From Bog-473 sp963719485 (GTDB lineage Bacteria > Actinomycetota > Acidimicrobiia > Acidimicrobiales > RAAP-2): a stretch of DNA of 64,000 nucleotides. Below, one piece after another: positions 26,492-35,498 of this stretch. A program made the position numbers and the translations under genes. The stretch's first letter is position 1. Every line of letters begins with the position of its first letter. Under the pieces are notes generated by a model. The model did not search any database and was not told the DNA's origin. It saw only the letters and a program-made list of their open reading frames with translations. The stretch covers positions 1,550,001 through 1,614,000 of the forward strand of contig OY970387.1 of the NCBI GenBank assembly GCA_963719485.1, given 5' to 3'.

Positions 26492-27694
26492 ATGACGAAC
26501 GCGACCGACCGCGAGGTGTACTACGACCCCTATGACTTCGACATCGATGCCGACCCCTACCCGGTGTGGAAGCGTCTACGTGACGAGGCGCCGCTCTACT
26601 ACAACAACAAGCACGACTTCTACGCGCTCAGCCGGTTCGACGACGTCAAGAGCTGCAGCACCGACTGGGGCACCTACATCTCGGGCAAGGGATCGGTCCT
26701 CGAGCTGATCAAGAGCGGGATGGACATCCCACCCGGGGTCATCCTCTTCGAGGATCCGCCGGCCCACGACCTGCACCGGAGCCTCCTGAGCCGGGTATTC
26801 ACACCCAGGCGGATGGCCCAGATCGAGCCGCAGGCACGCCTGTTCTGTGCCCGGGCCCTCGATCCGCTGGTGGGCGAGGGGAAGTTCGACTTCATCCATG
26901 ATCTGGCCGCGGAGATGCCGATGCGCGTCATCGGCATGTTGCTGGGCATCCCCGAGGAGGACCAGGAGGAGATACGCGACCAGATCGACGGGGGAATGCG
27001 GCTCGACGAGGGGGAGGCCCCGGGCGCGTCGGAGGGGATGGGCGTCATGGACGGCAGCAGGTACGGCGAGTACATCGACTGGCGGGCGGACCACCCGTCT
27101 GACGATCTCATGACCGAGTTGCTGAATGCCGAATTCGAGGATGTCATGGGGACCGTCCGGAGGCTCTCCCGGGACGAGATCCTGAATTACATCGGGCTCC
27201 TCGCTGCCGCCGGCAACGAGACGACGACGCGTCTCATCGGATGGGCGGGCAAGGTGTTGGCGGAGCATCCGGATCAACGCGCCGAGCTGGCGCAAAATCC
27301 GGGATTGGTGTCGGGGGCCATCGAGGAGCTGCTGCGCTACGAATCACCCTCACCGGTCCAGGCCCGTTTCGTCACGCGTGATGTGGAGCACCACGGGGCA
27401 ACGGTACCGGAAGGCAGCGTCCTGCTCTTGATGACGGGAGCCGCCAACCGCGACGATCGCCAATTCGACGAACCTGACACGTTCGATGTCCATCGCGCCA
27501 TGCAGCAGCACCTGGCGTTCGGGTATGGGATCCATTTCTGCCTGGGAAGCCACCTGGCGCGATTGGAAGGCCGGATCGCGCTCGAGGAAGTCCTGAAGCG
27601 CTTTCCCGAGTGGGAGGTCGACTGGGACAAGGCCGTGCGGGCCCACACGTCGACCGTGCGCGGATGGGAGTCGCTTCCCGTCGCCGTTCGCTAG
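26492..27694 (+). CDS. Cytochrome P450 monooxygenase
   Basis: Protein of 400 residues. I-helix motif AGNETT is at 240-245, ExxR is E279/R282, and the haem loop FGYGIHFCLGSH has the thiolate at C350. It belongs to a different P450 family from the enzyme at 17253 by its I-helix and haem loops. GGAGGG lies before ATG 26492; an in-frame TTG at 26462 overlapping the SDR stop is less likely. It ends the amidohydrolase to P450 operon. Confidence 0.93.
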   Translation: MTNATDREVYYDPYDFDIDADPYPVWKRLRDEAPLYYNNKHDFYALSRFDDVKSCSTDWGTYISGKGSVLELIKSGMDIPPGVILFEDPPAHDLHRSLLSRVFTPRRMAQIEPQARLFCARALDPLVGEGKFDFIHDLAAEMPMRVIGMLLGIPEEDQEEIRDQIDGGMRLDEGEAPGASEGMGVMDGSRYGEYIDWRADHPSDDLMTELLNAEFEDVMGTVRRLSRDEILNYIGLLAAAGNETTTRLIGWAGKVLAEHPDQRAELAQNPGLVSGAIEELLRYESPSPVQARFVTRDVEHHGATVPEGSVLLLMTGAANRDDRQFDEPDTFDVHRAMQQHLAFGYGIHFCLGSHLARLEGRIALEEVLKRFPEWEVDWDKAVRAHTSTVRGWESLPVAVR

Positions 27695-27728
27695 CGGCAC
27701 CTCCACCGGGTCCCGGCCGTGTGTGCGG

Positions 27729-28916
27729 TCACGGATCGATCCCGAGCTCCGAGAGCAGACGTGCGGTGTCGGCACCCAGCTCCGGCGCCCTGGCCTCGAC
27801 CGGGCACGCGCGCGGGTGTGCCACCGTGAGATCACGGGGAGCAGGAAGGGTCGGCCCGGTCAGGGCTGCGCACACGGCTGTCATCGACACGTCAAGGAGC
27901 CAGCGACCCCCCGATGCGAGCGCCTGCAGGCAGGCATGCGCTGCGGTCAGACCGGTGACCGGGTCAGCCAGAGCATCCGCGCAGAAGAGCGGGACGTGGT
28001 CCTTCCAGACCACCAGGCCACCGGCAGCCGCGGCGTCGTCGCCGAACGCGACGCGGTTTGCGGCATCGCCCGAGCGCCCATAGCCGGTGATCGAGACCCA
28101 GATGCGTGGTCCGCCACTGCGCACGAGGTCGGGAGCATCGAGGCCGAGCTGTGCCAGCGCGCGCGGCCGGCTTGCCTCAATGACGATGTCGGCCCGTCGG
28201 ACGAGGTCGTGCAGGATCCGGACGCCGTGGCGGCTCTGCAGATCCAGAACGACCGAGCGTTTGCCTCCGTTCATGAGGTCGAAGAACTCGGGCGGGCCTC
28301 GGCGCGCTCCGTCGGGTCGCTGCGTCGACTCGACTTTCACCACCTGCGCGCCGGCACGGGCCAGGAGGTCACCGCACAGGGGCCCCGCCCAGAGCGCCGA
28401 CAGGTCGACGACGACCATTGCGCTGGGGTCGGGTTGCGGGAGCGCGTCACCGAGGGGCGACCGCAACACGTCGACCCTGTCCGCCGACTCGCCGACGCGT
28501 GCCGCCGGCAGCCCGAGGAGCTGGGCCCTCGCCAAGAGGTCTGAGGGATCACGCCGCCGCAGGTTCGATGCGACGGCGGACCACATCGCAGGGACCGAGT
28601 CCGGAACGGCATCGAGCTCGAGCCACGCCGGAACCGCTTCCATGTCTTCGGCACGCGGCAGCGACACGGCCATGAAGCCGTCGGGTACCGGGAGGAGGCG
28701 GCAGCTTCCTCCACAGCTCGTGGCACCCCGGCGCCAGAGTCCCATCAGGGCGGCACGCTCGCCAAGAAGCGCCAACGCATCAAGGCCGGGGAACGAACTG
28801 GCGGGCCGATCGATGCCCTCGATCAGCCCATCGGGTGGGCCGAGTGGTTGGTCGGGAAGCCCGGTCAGTGCCATGGCTCCGCTCTCTGCCCAGCGCTCTA
28901 CCCGGAGGTCGCCCAC
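27729..28916 (-). CDS. CoA-transferase-like protein with swapped domain order
   Basis: Protein of about 395 residues with family III CoA-transferase blocks in reversed order. The small-domain segment (CRLLPVPDGFMAVSLPRAED...AQLLGLPAARVGE) comes first. The Rossmann-like start block (VVVDLSALWAGPLCGDLLARAGAQVVKVE), the Asp-containing ADALADPVTG and the ITGYGRSG segment follow. This is what a circular permutation of the family would look like. The start is uncertain: GTG 28916, or ATG 28874, which shares a CCATGG with the divergent hydratase start. Confidence 0.7.
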   Translation of the reverse strand: MGDLRVERWAESGAMALTGLPDQPLGPPDGLIEGIDRPASSFPGLDALALLGERAALMGLWRRGATSCGGSCRLLPVPDGFMAVSLPRAEDMEAVPAWLELDAVPDSVPAMWSAVASNLRRRDPSDLLARAQLLGLPAARVGESADRVDVLRSPLGDALPQPDPSAMVVVDLSALWAGPLCGDLLARAGAQVVKVESTQRPDGARRGPPEFFDLMNGGKRSVVLDLQSRHGVRILHDLVRRADIVIEASRPRALAQLGLDAPDLVRSGGPRIWVSITGYGRSGDAANRVAFGDDAAAAGGLVVWKDHVPLFCADALADPVTGLTAAHACLQALASGGRWLLDVSMTAVCAALTGPTLPAPRDLTVAHPRACPVEARAPELGADTARLLSELGIDP

Positions 28917-29913
28917 GTCGGCAGGGTATCGTCTCGCGATCCTTGAACTCCTCAGCGCCGAAGCACTGCTCGCCGAGCTGCGCAGCGACATCAGCCCCGA
29001 GCGCAGTGGCGCCGTGATGGTCACCTTCGAAGAAGGGAGCCCCCTTCCCGAAGAAATTCCGGAGGACGGCCTGGGAAGCCTTCCGTTCGTCGTCGTCGGC
29101 GTGCGCCGTGGCGAGATCGACGCCCGCTGGCTCGAACTGTGCGATGTGGCAGTCGAGGACGGCGACCCTGCGCTGGAGCGGATCGAGGACAACGTGGCCG
29201 AACACCCGGTCACGGCCGCCACCCTGGCGCTGTTGCTGCGCGGGCAGCACCGCCGTTCCGTGGACGAGGGACTGGTCGCGGAGTCGGCCGCCTACTCCGT
29301 CCTGCAGTCCGGGCCCGAATTCGCCGCGTGGCGCGCCGCTCATCCGGTCCGGGCTGACCGCGACGAGGGCCCCCGGGTGCGAGTCGACCGTGCGGACGAC
29401 ATCCTCTCGGTTACCCTCACGCGGCCGGAGCGTCTCAACGCACTCGACGCGCTGATGCGCGACGAGCTCGTCGAAGCACTCACCTTGGCCGCCGCTGACG
29501 CCGGCGTCGCGCGGGTGGAGCTACGCGGCGAGGGCAGGGCCTTCTGCGCCGGTGGCGACCTCGACGAGTTCGGCACCAGGCCCGACCCGGCGACGGCGCA
29601 CCTCATCCGCCTCGAACGCAGCGTCGGGCGGGCGTTGTCCCGGCTCAGGAAGCACACGGTGACCTACGTCCACGGCGCGTGCATGGGGTCCGGCATCGAA
29701 CTCGCCGCCTTCACCGACACCGTCATCGCTGCGGAGGATACGCAGATCGCCTTGCCGGAGATCGGCCTCGGCCTCGTGCCGGGCGCGGGCGGGACGGTCA
29801 GCCTTCCCTGCCGCATCGGCCGCCTCCGCACGGCCTGGCTCGCGTTCTCCGGCTCCACCATCGACGCCGGCGTGGCGCAGGAGTGGGGCCTCGTCGACCA
29901 GCTCGCTCCCTGA
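28873..29913 (+). CDS. Enoyl-CoA hydratase/isomerase with N-terminal extension
   Basis: Protein of about 346 residues. The crotonase domain occupies roughly the last 185 residues, with RPERLNALD, the oxyanion-hole block GRAFCAGGDLDEFG, HGACMGSGIELAAF and PEIGLGLVPGAGGT. The first 160 residues form an extra domain (including TAATLALLLRGQ and LVAESAAYSVLQSGPEF) seen in an actinobacterial subgroup. ATG 28873 is the only normal start upstream of the conserved extension, but it overlaps the divergent CoA-transferase-like start. Acts on an enoyl-CoA of unknown chain. Confidence 0.75.
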   Translation: MAPLSAQRSTRRSPTSAGYRLAILELLSAEALLAELRSDISPERSGAVMVTFEEGSPLPEEIPEDGLGSLPFVVVGVRRGEIDARWLELCDVAVEDGDPALERIEDNVAEHPVTAATLALLLRGQHRRSVDEGLVAESAAYSVLQSGPEFAAWRAAHPVRADRDEGPRVRVDRADDILSVTLTRPERLNALDALMRDELVEALTLAAADAGVARVELRGEGRAFCAGGDLDEFGTRPDPATAHLIRLERSVGRALSRLRKHTVTYVHGACMGSGIELAAFTDTVIAAEDTQIALPEIGLGLVPGAGGTVSLPCRIGRLRTAWLAFSGSTIDAGVAQEWGLVDQLAP

Positions 29914-29931
29914 CGCAGGGCTGAGCGAAGG

Positions 29932-29946
29932 TCTGCGGAACGCAGA
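29932..29946. terminator. Hairpin TCTGCG-GAA-CGCAGA
   Basis: A perfect 6-bp stem with a GAA loop lies between two convergent genes (stops at 29913 and 29957). It could serve as a two-way terminator. No T run follows. Confidence 0.45.
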
Positions 29947-29956
29947 ACAGTGTCCT

Positions 29957-30424
29957 CTATCGCCTCGGCGATCCGGTGAGGCCGGCCCGTCGGGCCACCT
30001 GCTCGAGGCCCCGGTCGTGCCGGTCCTCCGCCAGGTACGGCGAGACGGCGAGGACGGCGACCTGCGCGGCCAGGTCTTCGGGCCGGTCGTCGACGAAGAC
30101 CGCGGTGCCGAGGCGAACCGGAAGATGCGTCGTGAGATAGCAGCCGTCGGCGTCACGGGCCTCCTTCGAGAAGTAGCCGCTGACAAGGTGATCCACCCCG
30201 AACTGTGCGGCCCGGTCCCGGGCGTAGTCGCCGCCTCCTGCGCTCCACAGGTAGACCCGTGTCTGGCCGGCGAGGTGCTCCAGGATCTCGCGCGCACCGG
30301 GGCGGAGTGACGTCCCGGTGAGCGAGTCGACCAGACACCCATCGACGTCGAAAACCCAGCAACGTGCGTCGAACGGCGTCACCCCTCCGGTTGGGAGACC
30401 CTGGTTAGGGGAGGTGTCCGGCAT
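29957..30424 (-). CDS. HAD-family hydrolase
   Basis: Protein of 155 residues. HAD motif I is FDVDGCLVD with D26 and D28, motif II is YLWSAGGGD and motif IV is VFVDDRPED. It has no sizeable cap domain, so it probably acts on an accessible phosphate ester or phosphoprotein. ATG 30424 lies only 21 bases from the divergent synthetase start, and a regulon operator occupies that gap. The in-frame GTG near 30382, just before the motif I strand, is an alternative start. Confidence 0.85.
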   Translation of the reverse strand: MPDTSPNQGLPTGGVTPFDARCWVFDVDGCLVDSLTGTSLRPGAREILEHLAGQTRVYLWSAGGGDYARDRAAQFGVDHLVSGYFSKEARDADGCYLTTHLPVRLGTAVFVDDRPEDLAAQVAVLAVSPYLAEDRHDRGLEQVARRAGLTGSPRR

Positions 30425-30441
30425 TATTGGTATACTCTATT
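30424..30441 (-). promoter_or_regulatory. Regulon operator, copy 2, between divergent starts
   Basis: The right half TACTCTATT is perfect and the left half is weak (TTATTGGTA). The element fills the 21-base gap between divergent starts at 30424 and 30446. TATACT (30431-30436) ends 9 bases before the plus ATG. On the minus strand TAGAGT ends 9 bases before the other ATG. Both genes therefore look leaderless, with the operator on top of their -10 boxes. Confidence 0.6.
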
Positions 30442-30445
30442 CCCG

Positions 30446-32014
30446 ATGAAGCACCCGTGGGACCGGCGACTGGGATTCTGGTGGCTGGCCGAAGAGTATC
30501 CAGATCAGCCCGCCCTCCTTGGCAGTCCCTCGGGGGTGACCCTCACGTTTTCAGAGCTGGCCGGACGGGCCCACCGCCTCGTGCACGGACTCCGCGCGCA
30601 GGGCCTCGGTGCGGGTGACATCTTCGTCTATGCCCTCCCGAACGACGTCGACATCCTCGGCTGGCAACTGGCGGCGAACGAAGGCGGGTTCCAGTCCATC
30701 GCCTTGAACCCCGCCCTGTCCGGAGCTGAGATCCAGCGCATCGTCGACCACTCGGAAGCCGCGGCAATGATCCTGCACCGCGGCTTCGCCAACCGTGTCG
30801 ACCAGATGTCGGGCACCGGGTCGATCAAGCTCCGGATCTCGGTTGGTGGTGCCATCGAGGGCTTCATGTCTGACGAGTCGCTGGTCGAGGGCCAGCCCAC
30901 CAGCGAGCCACCGGATCGCCAGCTGGGCCTCCCCATCGCCTACTCCTCGGGAACAACGGGGCGGCCAAAGGCCGTGATCCGGCCGGGCCTGCGCAAGACC
31001 GACCCGTCCGTCGCCGCCGACATGGCCAAGAGCTTCGGGCACGCCTTCCAATTTCAGCCGCTCACGGGGGTCCACCTCGTGTCGGCCGGGATGCACCACG
31101 GCGGCTGCCAGGGTTTCTACCTGGGTGCGCTCAATGTGGGCCAGGCGCTCGTGATCCTCGGCAAGTTCGACCCCGAGAAGGCGTTGGCCGCCATCGAGCG
31201 GTACCGCGTGACGACCGCCTACATGGTGCCGACCCAGTTCGTTCGCTTCCTCCGCCTGCCGCAGGAGGTCAAGGACAGGTACGACGTCTCGAGTCTCGAG
31301 GTCGTCGTCCATTCCGCCGCGCCGTGCCCGCTCGAGGTGAAGAAGCAGATGATGGACTGGTGGGGCCCGGTCATCTGGGAGACCTACGGCGGCATGGAGG
31401 GGGCGGCCACCATCGCCAAGCCGTATCGGTGGATCGAGAAGCCCGGAACGGTCGGTCGTTCGGTGGCGGGCATGAGCGTCAAGATCCTCGACGAGGACGG
31501 AAACGAGCTCCCGCGCGGCGAGGTGGGCGGCGTGTACCTCGAGCCGCAACGGGGGGCGTCGTTTGCCTACAAGGACGACCCGGAGCTCACGGCGTCGGTC
31601 AGCCGGGGGAAGGCCTTCACGCTCGGCGACATCGGCCTCATGGACGAGGACGGCTATCTCTTCATCCGCGACCGGGCCAAGGACATGATCATCAGCGGTG
31701 GTGTCAACATCTACCCGGCGGAGGTGGAGGGTGTCCTCTCCGGACACCCTTCGGTCGGCGACGTCGCTGTCATCGGCATCCCCGATCCGGAGTGGGGCGA
31801 GCAGGTCAAAGCCGTCGTCGAACTCGTGGATGGAGTGGCGCCGAGCGACGAGTTGGCCGAGGAACTGATCGCCTTTTGCCAGGAACGCATCGGCCGCTAC
31901 AAGTGCCCGCGGAGCGTGGACTTCCGGGACGGGCTCCCGCGCACCGACGGCGGCAAGCTCTACAAGCGCATCCTGCGCGAGGAGTATTGGTCCGGCGCGG
32001 AACGCAACGTGTGA
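30446..32014 (+). CDS. Acyl-CoA synthetase (AMP-forming)
   Basis: Protein of 522 residues. The P-loop is YSSGTTGRPKA at 166-176. The ETYGGMEG substrate/AMP motif, the GDIG motif and the hinge block RAKDMIISGGVNIYPAEVE follow, and a C-terminal GGKLYKR supplies the catalytic Lys. It should adenylate a carboxylic acid and form its CoA thioester. The following two acyl-CoA dehydrogenases would then act on that product. It lacks a ribosome site and has TATACT close upstream, consistent with a leaderless start. Confidence 0.92.
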   Translation: MKHPWDRRLGFWWLAEEYPDQPALLGSPSGVTLTFSELAGRAHRLVHGLRAQGLGAGDIFVYALPNDVDILGWQLAANEGGFQSIALNPALSGAEIQRIVDHSEAAAMILHRGFANRVDQMSGTGSIKLRISVGGAIEGFMSDESLVEGQPTSEPPDRQLGLPIAYSSGTTGRPKAVIRPGLRKTDPSVAADMAKSFGHAFQFQPLTGVHLVSAGMHHGGCQGFYLGALNVGQALVILGKFDPEKALAAIERYRVTTAYMVPTQFVRFLRLPQEVKDRYDVSSLEVVVHSAAPCPLEVKKQMMDWWGPVIWETYGGMEGAATIAKPYRWIEKPGTVGRSVAGMSVKILDEDGNELPRGEVGGVYLEPQRGASFAYKDDPELTASVSRGKAFTLGDIGLMDEDGYLFIRDRAKDMIISGGVNIYPAEVEGVLSGHPSVGDVAVIGIPDPEWGEQVKAVVELVDGVAPSDELAEELIAFCQERIGRYKCPRSVDFRDGLPRTDGGKLYKRILREEYWSGAERNV

Positions 32015-32051
32015 TGCGGGCCATGATGGCTCGAGGAGGCACCCGCTAGGC

Positions 32052-33197
32052 ATGGATTTCGGGTTCGGCGAAGACCAGGAGCTGCTCCGCTCGACGACGC
32101 GGCGCTTCCTCACCGAGCATCAGTCACTGGCGGTGGTCCGGCGTTCCCTCGAGGAGCCCGACCTCTTCAATGGGGGGATCTGGCGCCAGGGGGCCGAGTT
32201 CGGATGGACGGCCATGCTGATCCCGCCCGAGTACGAGGGCGGCAGCGTCACCGACCAACCGCTGGTCGACCTCATCGTCTTGGCCGAGGAACTCGGCCGG
32301 GAGCTGAATCCCGGGCCGTTTGTCCCTTGCAACGTGGTGGCGGACGCCATCACCCGGTTCGGTACAGACGTCCAGGCGAAGGACTACCTGCCGCGGATCG
32401 CACGGGGCGAATCGACGTGCGCATGGTGCCTGAGCGGAGACGGGTCTCCGGAGCAATCGGCGGTCGAGGTGCGAGCCACCCGCGTCGGCGGCGGTTGGCA
32501 GCTCGACGGTGTGGCCCGCTACGTGCATGCCGCCGGCGATGCCACGCTGCTCCTCGTGACGGCGGAGGACACGGAGCGCCACGTCGTCGTCAACCTGCTC
32601 GTGCCCCGACCGACAGCGGGTCTCTCCGAGCGCGTGCTCACCGGTCTCGACCTGACCCGCCGGTTCGCCGAAGTTCGCTTCGATGCCGTCTCGGTGCCCG
32701 CGACGGCGGAGCTGGCGGGCGGGTGGTCCGTGGTGGAGCGCTGTCTCTTGGTGGCCACCGTGTTGCAGGCAGCGGAGTCGGTCGGTGCCGCCGACCTCGT
32801 CTTCGCTTCGACCGTCGACTATGCCAAGAAGCGTGTGCAATTCGGGCGGACCATCGGAAGCTTCCAGGCCATCAAGCACCGCATGGCCGATCTGCTCATG
32901 GATCTCGAGGGCATGCGCGCCGCTGCGCACTACGCGGCCCTGGCGCTCGGCGACGGCTTCCCCGACGTCGCCGAGGCAGTGGCCACGGCGGGCGCGTACG
33001 TCGATGACACCTTCGCCCATCTCTGCGGCGAGGCTCTCCAGCTCCACGGCGGCATCGGGTTCACCTGGGAACACGACGTCCACCTGTTCGTTCGGCGGGC
33101 CAAGGTCAACCAGGTCCTCTACGGCGACGGCGCGTGGCACCGCGAGCGGCTCGTCCGCTTGATCGAGGGCGACCCGGCTTCGGTAGGGGAGGCATGA
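32052..33197 (+). CDS. Acyl-CoA dehydrogenase, probable beta-type subunit
   Basis: Protein of 381 residues. C-terminal landmarks are RVQFGRTIGSFQAIKHRMAD and LHGGIGFTWEHDVHLFVRRAK, as in the half of steroid-type heterotetrameric dehydrogenases that supplies the FAD/CoA contacts in ChsE-like enzymes. The neighbour at 33202 carries the complementary pattern, so an alpha2beta2 enzyme is likely. It follows the acyl-CoA synthetase by 37 bases with GGAGGC before ATG 32052. Confidence 0.9.
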   Translation: MDFGFGEDQELLRSTTRRFLTEHQSLAVVRRSLEEPDLFNGGIWRQGAEFGWTAMLIPPEYEGGSVTDQPLVDLIVLAEELGRELNPGPFVPCNVVADAITRFGTDVQAKDYLPRIARGESTCAWCLSGDGSPEQSAVEVRATRVGGGWQLDGVARYVHAAGDATLLLVTAEDTERHVVVNLLVPRPTAGLSERVLTGLDLTRRFAEVRFDAVSVPATAELAGGWSVVERCLLVATVLQAAESVGAADLVFASTVDYAKKRVQFGRTIGSFQAIKHRMADLLMDLEGMRAAAHYAALALGDGFPDVAEAVATAGAYVDDTFAHLCGEALQLHGGIGFTWEHDVHLFVRRAKVNQVLYGDGAWHRERLVRLIEGDPASVGEA

Positions 33198-33201
33198 ACG
33201 C

Positions 33202-34392
33202 GTGGATGTGATAGTCCCGCCCATCCCCGACAGCTACGACGACTATCGAGCCACGTTGCGCGCCTTCCTCGCCGACCACAAGCCGACGTTGGCGTGGAAG
33301 CAGCGGACCGGTCTGCGGGTGCCCGAACGCGCCGACGACGTCGATCTCCTGCGTGACTACGTCCGGGCGATCTACGACGCCGGCTACGTCCTCGCCCGAT
33401 TCTCGGCCGTGCCGGGTGATCCGCACGAGCAGCGCATCTTGGAACAGGAGCTGGGCGCGGCCGGGGTGCCGCACGTGCTCGGCAACCCGTTGGTGGCCGG
33501 GGCGCTGCGGCACTTCGGCACCGACGAGCAACGGGCCGAGCACCTGCCGCCGATGGCGCGGGGCGATCACGTCTGGACTCAGCTGTTCAGTGAGCCCGAC
33601 GCCGGGAGCGATCTCACGTCGCTCCAGACCCGGGCCCAGCGCGACGGCGACGCCTTCGTGGTCGTGGGCCAGAAGGTGTGGAGCACGTGGGCCCAATGGG
33701 CCGACTATGGCTACCTGCTGGCGCGCACCGAGCCCGTCGACGGCCCGGCCGGCATCTCCGCTTTCATTCTCGACATGCGGAGCCCGGGCGTGGACGTGCG
33801 ACCACTGCGCGAGATGACGGGCACGACGGACTTCAACGAGGTGTTCTTCGACGAGGTGCGGATTCCCGCGGTCAACATGATCGGGGGGCCCGGCGAGGGC
33901 TGGCGCGTCGCCGGCGCCAGCCTGGCCGAGGAGCGCTCTGGCGTCGGCGGCGGCGGCGGTGGCGCCGATCCGGTGCTCCGGCTCGTCGACGTCGCCCGCC
34001 GGCACTCTCGGGGTGGCCGGCCGGCCATCGACGACGGTGCCGTCCGCCAGCAGATCGGCGCGTTCGCCGCACGGGCGCGCATCCAGCGCCACCTGGGCCA
34101 ACGGGTGGCCACCAAGGCGGCCAGGGGGCAGATCAGCCCCGCGGACGCCCCGTTGTCGAAGATCTGGTTCAGCGAGCTGAACCTGGAGATGGCCGAGGCG
34201 GCGCTGGCGCTCCAGGGTGCCCGGTCCATGGCGGGCGAGGGCGACGAACTGTCATTCGAGGATGGGCGCTGGCAGGACGCTTTCCTTTACGCTCGGGCCT
34301 GGACCATCGCAGGAGGATCGAACGAGATCATGCGCAACCTCATCGCCGAGCGCGGCCTGGGGCTTCCCCGAGAGCCGAGGGGACAGCTGTGA
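33202..34392 (+). CDS. Acyl-CoA dehydrogenase, probable alpha-type subunit
   Basis: Protein of 396 residues. The FAD-binding block is WTQLFSEPDAGSDL, followed by GQKVWSTWAQWADYG and a C-terminal TIAGGSNEIMRNLIAERGLGLPR, standard for the family. A Gly-rich loop GVGGGGGGADP (about 249-259) is unusual. GTG start 4 bases after the previous stop. It probably pairs with the dehydrogenase at 32052 to form the alpha,beta double bond in an acyl-CoA. Its stop overlaps the next gene (GTGA). Confidence 0.9.
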   Translation: MDVIVPPIPDSYDDYRATLRAFLADHKPTLAWKQRTGLRVPERADDVDLLRDYVRAIYDAGYVLARFSAVPGDPHEQRILEQELGAAGVPHVLGNPLVAGALRHFGTDEQRAEHLPPMARGDHVWTQLFSEPDAGSDLTSLQTRAQRDGDAFVVVGQKVWSTWAQWADYGYLLARTEPVDGPAGISAFILDMRSPGVDVRPLREMTGTTDFNEVFFDEVRIPAVNMIGGPGEGWRVAGASLAEERSGVGGGGGGADPVLRLVDVARRHSRGGRPAIDDGAVRQQIGAFAARARIQRHLGQRVATKAARGQISPADAPLSKIWFSELNLEMAEAALALQGARSMAGEGDELSFEDGRWQDAFLYARAWTIAGGSNEIMRNLIAERGLGLPREPRGQL

Positions 34393-35468
34393 CATCGACG
34401 TCCCGCCACACCCACGCGAACCCGCCGCACGCGCAGCGGGCCCGCGGCGCGGCGGCGGCCAACGACCCCTTTCCCGGGGTCGAGAAGGTCCGCCCCGGAT
34501 TGTGGAGCATCCCCGTCCCCCTGCCCAACAACTCCCTGCGCTACGTCCTCGTCTATCTCTTCGAGACCGACCGCGGGCCCTACCTCATGGATGCCGGCTG
34601 GAACACCGACGACGCCTTCGGCGCGCTCAGCAGCGGCATGGGGGAGGCCGGCTGCAACATCGGTGATGTGCAAGGGGTGATGGTCACCCACATCCACCCG
34701 GACCACTACGGGCTGGCCGGCCGGATCCGCGAGGCCTCGGGTGCCTGGATCTCGCTCCACCCCGCCGACGCCGAGCTCATCCACGACCGCTACGACGAGC
34801 CCGACGACCTGCTCGACCGCGTCGCCACCGCGTTGCGTCGCATGGGCGCGCCGCCGGAAGAGCTGGAGCCATTGCGGAATGCGGCCATGCCGGTCCGCCC
34901 GCTGGTCGACGCCGTCGTGCCGGATCTGCTCCTCGAGGATGGAGAGCGGCCCGAGGTGCCGGGGTGGGATCTGGAGGCCATCTGGACGCCGGGGCACTCG
35001 CCGGGCCATCTGTGCTTTTACGAGTCCCGCCACGAGCTGATGCTCTCGGGTGATCACGTGCTCCCCCGCATCACGCCGAACATCCCGTTCCACCCCCAGG
35101 CCGGGGCCAACCCGCTGGGTGACTACCTGCAGTCTCTCGACAAGCTCGAGCCCTACCGCGTCGGAGAGGTCCTACCGGCCCACGAGTACCGGTTCGACGA
35201 TCTGAGAGCCCGGCTGGAGGAACTGCGCCAGCACCACCGCGACCGCTTCGGCGAAGTGATCGCGGTCCTGAAGGAAGGACCGCACACCGCCTGGGAGATC
35301 GCGGCGCACATGAGGTGGTCAAGGCCGTGGGACGACATCGCCGGCTTCATGCGACGCGCCGCAGTGGGCGAGACCGTGTCGCACCTCCGGGTGCTCGAGA
35401 TCGACGGGGTCGTCACGGTAGAGGACGGCGAGCCCGCGCTGTGGTCTCTTGCCGACCAAGCCGGCTGA
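34389..35468 (+). CDS. Metallo-beta-lactamase-fold hydrolase
   Basis: Protein of 359 residues. The zinc motif HIHPDH is at 101-106, then GHSPGHLCFY, the bridging Asp in LMLSGDHVL and PAHEYRF near the end of the fold. A C-terminal winged-helix-like region (GPHTAWEIAAHM...) follows, as in LACTB2-like proteins. It could hydrolyse a CoA thioester or a lactone. The GTG overlaps the previous stop, so it belongs to the synthetase-dehydrogenase operon. Confidence 0.88.
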   Translation: MTSTSRHTHANPPHAQRARGAAAANDPFPGVEKVRPGLWSIPVPLPNNSLRYVLVYLFETDRGPYLMDAGWNTDDAFGALSSGMGEAGCNIGDVQGVMVTHIHPDHYGLAGRIREASGAWISLHPADAELIHDRYDEPDDLLDRVATALRRMGAPPEELEPLRNAAMPVRPLVDAVVPDLLLEDGERPEVPGWDLEAIWTPGHSPGHLCFYESRHELMLSGDHVLPRITPNIPFHPQAGANPLGDYLQSLDKLEPYRVGEVLPAHEYRFDDLRARLEELRQHHRDRFGEVIAVLKEGPHTAWEIAAHMRWSRPWDDIAGFMRRAAVGETVSHLRVLEIDGVVTVEDGEPALWSLADQAG

Positions 35469-35498
35469 TTGCACCGGCTCCACGGGCGGCACTCGCGG

